Under the pieces are notes generated by a model, which was given only the letters and a program-made list of their open reading frames with translations, had not been told where the DNA came from and made no database searches. DNA of 64,000 nucleotides from Filosporella fistucella (lineage: Eukaryota; Ascomycota; Leotiomycetes; Helotiales): contig JAQJZZ010000013.1 of NCBI GenBank assembly GCA_030077755.1, positions 1,116,001 through 1,180,000 of the forward strand. Direction: 5' to 3'. A program made the translations under genes and the position numbers. Shown one piece after another: positions 58,478 to 64,000 of this stretch; positions within the stretch are counted from its first letter, which is position 1; every line of letters starts with the position of its first letter.

Positions 58478-60038
58478 ATGTCCGACCTTACTGCAACTGT
58501 CAAAGAGACAACAGCCTCCTCAGGCCATGTTGGCTTTCATGTTGAAGGCTACGAGAAGATTGAGTATGACTTTACTTTCATTGATGGTGTCTTCAATGTT
58601 GAGAACAGTAACCTTGCGGACTGTTACAAGAGATGGAAGAGATGTCTTGCTGTTACAGATTTAAATATCTACAATCTCTATGGACCTCGAATGAAGGAAT
58701 ATTTCCAGCATCATGGGATCGAACTCAAGATCCATACCACCAAAATTGGTGAAAAGGCCAAAACTATGCCCACCCTGCTGAGTATCGTTGATTCCATGAA
58801 CGAGTTCGGGATCTATCGCAAAGTTTGTACTCTGGCCTCAGCCTTCCCTCACCCCGATCTTTGCTGACAATTTTCAAGGAACCAGTTCTGGTAGTTGGTG
58901 GCGGATTGGTAACTGATGTTGCTGGGTAAGTACAATCTCTCCCATCGAGAGTTTTAAGGAGTTCCATTAACATATGCTTTTTTACAGTTTTGCATGTGCT
59001 GCATATAGACGCAACACAAATTTCATTCGAATCCCCACCACGGTAATCGGTTTGATCGATGCTTCGGTATCGATTAAAGTTGCTGTCAACTATGGCGACT
59101 GTAAGAATAGGCTCGGAGCATACCATGCACCAATTCACACCTTCCTCGACTTCACATTCCTTCGGACCTTGCCAACAGCGCAAATCAGAAATGGTTTCGC
59201 AGAGCTTATCAAAATTTCGACCTGTTCCCACCTCGGCACCTTCAATCTTCTCGACAAATATTGCGAGGATCTGATTGATCAATCATTCGGTCGTGCAAAC
59301 GGTTCATCTCAGGAGTTAGTCGATGCAGCCGACCGAATCAACCGTGAAGGTATTCATGAAATGCTTAAGCTCGAGACACCAAATCTTCATGAGATTGGTC
59401 TTGATCGTGTCATTGCATATGGTCATACCTGGTCACCTATTCATGAATTGGTGCCTGAGAATCCTCTCCGCCACGGACATGCAATTTCTATCGATATGGC
59501 ATATTCTGCCACGTTGGCCAACAACCGAAATTTGCTGTCAGACGAAGAACATCGCCGCATTCTCAATCTGTTCTCTCGTGCTGGATTATCTATGGACCAC
59601 CACCAATTCGACGAGGAAATCCTCAAGAAAGCTACTGCTGCTATCCTGAAGACAAGAGACGGACTACTCCGAGCAGCTGTGCCGAATCCAATCGGTACAT
59701 GCACTTTCCTCAACGATGTCTCTGAGGAGGAGATGAACGAGGCACTTCGGAGACACAAGCAATTGATGAAAGAGTATCCAAGACATGGCGAGGGTATTGA
59801 TGCTTACGTTGATTCCTCGGACACTGGCTACACGGAGAACGAGAAGATGGAAGAGGAGAAAATGGTTGAGGCCGCTGCTGCCAAGGCTTCAAAGGCAGTG
59901 GATGGTACAAATGGCCATGCAAATGGTGAAAAGACTCATGGGATTATGAGTGGATTGAGCCTCTCTGATGCTGAGAAGATCAATGGAGTAAGAAAGCCTG
60001 GAGGTGGTGCAAGTGTCTTGGTTGCAGACAAGAATTAG
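58478..60038 (+). CDS. Sugar-phosphate cyclase, desmethyl-4-deoxygadusol synthase type (MysA-like)
   Basis: Three exons (58478-58822, 58879-58925, 58988-60038) give 480 residues. The dehydroquinate-synthase-like fold shows the NAD site VVGGGLVTDVAGFACA (about 120-135), IRIPTTVIGLIDASVSIK and NYGDCKNRLGAYHAP (about 166-179). The metal ligands are probably Glu203 (GFAELIK), His277 (AYGHTWSP) and His293 (LRHGHAI). The NGFAELIKISTCSH stretch with Lys205 belongs to the DDGS/EEVS branch, not to dehydroquinate synthase. The enzyme closes sedoheptulose 7-phosphate to desmethyl-4-deoxygadusol (or 2-epi-5-epi-valiolone). The C-terminal 65 residues are a Lys/Glu/Ala-rich extension not needed by the fold. 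The neighbouring methyltransferase and ATP-grasp favour DDGS. Confidence 0.92.
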
Positions 60039-60404
60039 ATATTGGGATAGATATTTGTTTGGGGTTAAAAAAACCCCTTTTTCATAGGCATAATAAAAGT
60101 GTGCAACATATATGTATTACATTAATTGCTTGATTGTTCTCACTTTGGCGGCAAAAAGTGATGCTGAATGTGGCTCTGACGCCTGCAATATGTCCCGACT
60201 TACAGTGATGGTGGACTGAGGTGCAGCGTTCACGGCGCTGTAAACCTCACAACATACGCTGAACAATAGCGACGCAAAGCCTGAGATGTCTATGTTATGA
60301 TCCTGGAAATTTTCAAATAGAATCCCCATCTAGCTATGTATCTAAAGAAAAGGATCGATTCCGACGTTTATTTGAAGTGCTCTGGTAAATTATACTTCTT
60401 TCTA
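60039..60404. other. Intergenic between convergent genes
   Basis: 366 bases holding the 3' UTRs of the cyclase and the GT8 gene. A stretch near 60,065-60,080 (AAAAAAACCCC) is simple sequence. Nothing else seen. Confidence 0.5.
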
Positions 60405-61394
60405 TCATAAAGGTTTGGCAACCTCCGTATTCATCATTGCCACCAAATCGTCTTTACCCATTTTGTATCTCAACGCTTCCCACTCACAATACTCCTTCCA
60501 CCACCATGAATGTGCGAACCCATCTTTCCCCAAGTATCCCGCAGCCCCGTCGGAGTCAATTCTTTTACTCCATGGCTTATCCACAATGTAATGAACATTC
60601 TTTACCTCATCATCATCCCACATGCTAGGATGCCAGTATCTCATCGTCTTCAACGCATTGTATTTCCACGAAGCACTCTGCCATCTCCCCTCAAAATAAT
60701 CTGCCAGGAAATCTTGATCTGGGAACAGGTATTCTTTCACCCTTCGGTCGGTCTTGAGGAAAGTGAGAATATCATTCCATTGCTGTTCGAAAGGTGAAAA
60801 CACAAACATGCCGCTGTTTAGCAATGTATGTGTTCTCTTCCCACTCGCGACATTATCTGGATTCGGTACCTCCCTTGACTCACTGTGTACACTCAAACCT
60901 GTATATGCGCAGTTGTCTATATTCCAATCTTCCGGTGCCCACACATCATTGTCCAAATTGCAGACGCAGACATGATTTGCGGCGATCCAATTTCGCGGTA
61001 TCTCAACATCGAACAATTCGTCCATGTTTCTCCTGACCAGCATGTCTGCGTCTAGAAACACGAGTTTCTCACAGCCATACTTGTAGAGTTCAAACACGCG
61101 GAGTTTGGTCCATGTGTCTTCGAATCGTGAGGCAATTAATTTCGCAGGTGTGTTTTCTGGAGGAGGGCAGAGGGATTCGATAGAGTGATGGTATGCATTT
61201 GTGAGGGAGCATTCTTGCTGAAGTGCTGGGAGGAGGGAGGGTGGGAAAGAAGGAGTTGTGAGAATTAAGAGCGGGTATTTCGACTTCTGTTTGTGTAGAC
61301 TGTAAGATAAAAGAAGGGCTCCTGGAAGGTAGGATGATTTTGTGACAAGAGTTACCCAGGCACGTTGAGGAAGGGCAGGAATAATTGAACCCAT
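60405..61394 (-). CDS. GT8 glycosyltransferase (glycogenin/galactinol-synthase-like)
   Basis: A single exon of 329 residues from the ATG at 61394. It starts MGSIIPALPQRAWVTLVTKS, then SYLPGALLLSYSLHKQKSKY, the usual GT8 entrance. The DxD metal motif is LVFLDADMLVRRNMDELF (about residue 110-127), with NSGMFVFSPFE (about 200) and DQDFLADYFEGRW (about 238) as the other GT8 landmarks. GT8 enzymes transfer UDP-glucose or UDP-galactose onto small acceptors or proteins. A further ATG at 61502 would add 36 residues of poor quality, so it was not used. It is convergent with the cyclase gene, 366 bases apart. The acceptor is unknown. Confidence 0.9.
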   Translation of the reverse strand: MGSIIPALPQRAWVTLVTKSSYLPGALLLSYSLHKQKSKYPLLILTTPSFPPSLLPALQQECSLTNAYHHSIESLCPPPENTPAKLIASRFEDTWTKLRVFELYKYGCEKLVFLDADMLVRRNMDELFDVEIPRNWIAANHVCVCNLDNDVWAPEDWNIDNCAYTGLSVHSESREVPNPDNVASGKRTHTLLNSGMFVFSPFEQQWNDILTFLKTDRRVKEYLFPDQDFLADYFEGRWQSASWKYNALKTMRYWHPSMWDDDEVKNVHYIVDKPWSKRIDSDGAAGYLGKDGFAHSWWWKEYCEWEALRYKMGKDDLVAMMNTEVAKPL

Positions 61395-61989
61395 GATTAT
61401 TGCATTTGTGGCATTTCGCACAATTGCTATCTGTTCCGTATTTGCTTCACAATATTTCTCTTCCCTTTCCCCTCCCACCTCCCACAATAATAAAATGCCC
61501 ACTTCTAAGCCGATTAGAGAAGTATGATGTATACCTCAAATCCATTCCCTAAAAATCACGTCTAAGAAAGCTAGGAGTCTTGTCGTCATGAATTTAGCGA
61601 GCAGCCCCTGAACTGGGCTTTCTGGAACATCTCCACCTCACTAGACATGCTCTTGAAGGGAGATCGAGACTAGGCAAAGCCGGTGCATGAAGATCCATCT
61701 TAGAGTATTATCCCGTGTCCATAATCCTGTCTGTCATATATCGAATTTGTTCCGAGGAAATGAGTTTGGGGTCTGGAGGCTTTCCGGTAAGATGGACTTT
61801 ATCGTTGATGTAATCGTACTTATCAGACCTCGCTCTACAGCCATGGCTTACGCCAAATATCATTCTTTGGAGGGGTTCCATATGAGAAACATCTTGTATC
61901 CAATTGTGTTGTTTCCAGGCAGAAAACGTGCTCCTTAATTCTTCCATATTCCCCACGTTTATTGGGCTGCCAGCTTGGTCGATTCCGCG
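61395..61989. promoter_or_regulatory. Divergent promoter region
   Basis: About 600 bases between the GT8 gene (leftward) and the hypothetical gene (rightward). The region 61,440-61,500 is C/T-rich on the + strand, in line with the GT8 leader. Confidence 0.5.
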
Positions 61990-62604
61990 ATGAGCTCGTT
62001 GGGAAACCAAACGAAGTTGGAAACCTACTCATCAATCAAGGAATCTCTTCTCGCACGTGCTGGCCCAGTCCTTCCACCCTCTCCTTCAAGCCCTTCTCAA
62101 CAGCTGGCTCACGCCATCTCCTCGCTTCTCGTTCATCCCTCCATTGAAGCAGCTCTTCATATCCTGAATGATGGCCTTCCATCAGCTCATTTTCTCGTTC
62201 GACATATGCAAGCTGCACCACAATATGAATCAATGTATCTGCATGGCATTTTGCATAGAATTGAAGGTGACTATGACAATGCTCGGGCTTGGTACCGAGA
62301 CGTGAAGGATTCAGAAGTGTTCCGGGAAGTGTGGGGCAGTGCGGGGTTAGAAGATGCAATGGCGTTTCTGCGAAAGATTGAAATCTTGAGGAGAGAGACG
62401 AAAGCTGCCGATAGAAAAGATGTGGATGTAAAGAATCTTGAAAATGAAAGTATGAGAGAAATCAGAACTGTATTGGAATTCTGCGAAAGAAGTTTTGGGA
62501 CAGAGAAGGTCGAAGACGCGAGTAAATTCTGGGTTCAAGATGAGAAGTCTTCGGGCCAAGCAAGTGATATGGTGGTGGGTGGTGAAGGCTGGCGGCAGTT
62601 TTGA
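61990..62604 (+). CDS. Conserved fungal hypothetical protein
   Basis: A single-exon frame of 204 residues starting MSSLGNQTKLETYSSIKESL. The middle part SIEAALHILNDGLPSAHFLV, then RHMQAAPQYESMYLHGILHR and IEGDYDNARAWYRDVKDSEV, looks like helical repeats of tetratricopeptide type (EGDYDNARAWY). The C-terminal half is charged and helical. No enzyme motif. I recognise the look of a widely conserved fungal hypothetical protein but cannot give a function. The ATG at 61990 is the first in frame. Confidence 0.75.
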   Translation: MSSLGNQTKLETYSSIKESLLARAGPVLPPSPSSPSQQLAHAISSLLVHPSIEAALHILNDGLPSAHFLVRHMQAAPQYESMYLHGILHRIEGDYDNARAWYRDVKDSEVFREVWGSAGLEDAMAFLRKIEILRRETKAADRKDVDVKNLENESMREIRTVLEFCERSFGTEKVEDASKFWVQDEKSSGQASDMVVGGEGWRQF

Positions 62605-62922
62605 TATATTCTACTAGATTGGGAAGAGCCAGTGCAATATCAATACAGCGTGCCATGACATAAAGCCAGCCTAACCAGAAACACTTTCATATGCACTCTC
62701 TGTCGATAATTGATTTTCAGATGACAGGCGAGACTTGGGAACCCAGGAAAGGGGGCTGTTTTCCCCCACTGTACCACACAAATATTCCTAGCAAAAGTTA
62801 AGTTGATACATAATTGCGTTGGACTGCGAAGCATCAACAAAAAAACATTTTAAACATGGGCACGCTATTTACACGAGTTTTCTTCGACGCCAGGCTTGAG
62901 ACCAAAGATCTCAAGTTTGCGG
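62605..62922. other. Intergenic between convergent genes
   Basis: About 320 bases with no coding region seen; it holds the 3' ends of two convergent genes. Confidence 0.5.
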
Positions 62923-64000
62923 CTACCGATCCGTTCCCCTGAATCTCCAAATAGGCAAGAGAGAATGTATCACGCTTCCTCGATGCACTCCTGCATCAAC
63001 CAAGAGGCTGGATTCAGGCATCCACTCCTTATTGTCGTCATGAACAAGATACATCTGTTCGGGTAGAGTTCCTTCTTTCTTTTGAATCAACAACTTCAGC
63101 TGAAGACATGTGTTTATTGGGGAGACGAGGCAGACTACCCTTCTTCCAGCCAACGATTTCGCAATTACATGAAATTCTCCGGTAATTGCTGTTTCACCCG
63201 GCAATAAGTCGAATGAGAAGCAATCCATACTTGCCACTTTCGAGGCTTCTATTGGAAGTGGAACACTCGAAATGTCAGATGTATCCACCAGGCTTTGAAG
63301 AGAGAACGTTAGGGAGGATGTCCCGCTATTGACCGACTCCGGCTTGTGTGCTCGGTTGGTAGCTATCGTTATTGATTTCTCCGCTCCATTAGTTCTGACA
63401 TGGGATGAAGTGATTGCAGATGATTCCCTATTGATAGATATCTCGGCGACTGCTTCCACAAAATTGCTATGTGGCTCCGAAAATGCTGTTCTATCCAAGG
63501 AGCAAGCTCGTTCCGCAATCGCCTCAGAGGCGTAACCCACGGAGTCTACAAATCTGTCTGGTTTCGAATCCTCATCCGGATCGTGGTCAACCCAAACCCA
63601 GAGGTTGTCGTCGCTATTCGAGAATTTGCACTCACTTCTCAGCCACTGTATATGTGACTCCACATCTGCTATTGCTTTGGTTGTCTTTGTTGACAAAGCG
63701 CGTAGTTCCTCCGCGAAAAGTGTTCCTTTCTCTTTTTGAGCACTAGAGGAAGATGGGATAAGATGGATTGCTCATTTGGGTCGTCGTGAAGCTTGCCTCT
63801 TGATAATCGCCAGTAACAGCTCTAATCCTCTCTGCGGGAATTCCATCGACTTGGTCAACTGTTGAAGATCACTAGTCTTCTTTGTCCACAGATCGCAGTG
63901 AATCATACCCGAGCGATCACATTGAAAGGTCTCAATGAGAGATTCGAGGGTCAAGTAATGCTCTATACAATCGTCCAATATTGTCACTAGATTTCCGAGT
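62923..64000 (-). CDS. Protein of unknown function, 5' end outside the window (partial)
   Basis: The last two exons on the minus strand (62923-63742 and 63797-64000 onward) are in frame across an intron with a GC donor (63796-63795, GCAAGC) and a CTAG acceptor. The visible protein (at least 340 residues) begins in mid-frame with LGNLVTILDDCIEHYLTLES and has helical segments (LELLLAIIKSAQKEKGTLF, KAIADVESHIQWLRSECK). A Ser/Thr-rich middle follows, then a C-terminal beta-rich region (INTCLQLKLLIQKKEGTL, YLVHDDNKEWMPESSLL) shaped like a ubiquitin-related fold. It ends IWRFRGTDR. The N-terminal helical part recalls fungal signalling-type N-terminal domains, but this is not firm. Confidence 0.65.

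Noticed and set aside
1..64000. Transposons, long terminal repeats, CRISPR arrays or rRNA genes
   Set aside because: No reverse transcriptase, transposase or integrase motifs, no long direct or inverted repeats noticed by eye, and no rRNA-like sequence.

Overview
The window looks like nuclear DNA of a filamentous ascomycete (Pezizomycotina). Genes are spaced about 0.2-3 kb apart, introns are short (about 45-110 bases, GT-AG with a few GC-AG), and the recognisable genes are fungal ones: Sho1, a Cdc11/AspA-type septin, RO-10, Hsv2, an AreA-type GATA-like domain protein. I suspect Leotiomycetes from the flavour of the proteins; that is an inference, not a measurement. All splice models were built by eye, by closing reading frames across GT/AG sites, and most close exactly.

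Left part (2.6-33.3 kb): conserved housekeeping genes. In order they are the AreA GATA-like domain protein, a small unrecognised membrane protein, dynein light intermediate chain, the RNA-binding splicing protein Ist3, the PROPPIN Hsv2, a septin, a Bax-inhibitor-1 family protein, ceramide synthase, the osmosensor Sho1, RO-10 (dynactin p24-like), a vacuolar amino acid transporter, mitochondrial ribosomal protein S16, NAD(P)HX epimerase and the alpha subunit of methylcrotonyl-CoA carboxylase.

Middle part (33.9-53.3 kb): accessory in character. It has small secreted proteins, a secreted PEBP-like protein, an NRPS-like adenylation-thiolation-reductase enzyme, a Ser/Thr-rich single-pass membrane protein, a catalase-related haem protein, a Ser/Thr-rich protein with a hydrophobic tail, and two broken genes: a subtilisin-like protease with a one-base frameshift and a secretory lipase with three in-frame stops plus a frameshift.

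Right part (54.6-60.0 kb): a compact gene set matching the first three steps of mycosporine / mycosporine-like amino acid (UV-screen) synthesis: an ATP-grasp ligase (MysC-like), an O-methyltransferase (MysB-like), and, divergent from them, a sugar-phosphate cyclase of the desmethyl-4-deoxygadusol synthase type (MysA-like). A GT8 glycosyltransferase lies next to it, and the A-T-R reductase lies about 14 kb to the left. Because known fungal mycosporines include amino alcohols and glucosides, these two enzymes are testable candidates for amino-acid reduction and glucosylation, giving a possible complete pathway to a mycosporine-glutaminol-glucoside-like product. The window ends with a conserved hypothetical gene and a truncated gene of unknown function.
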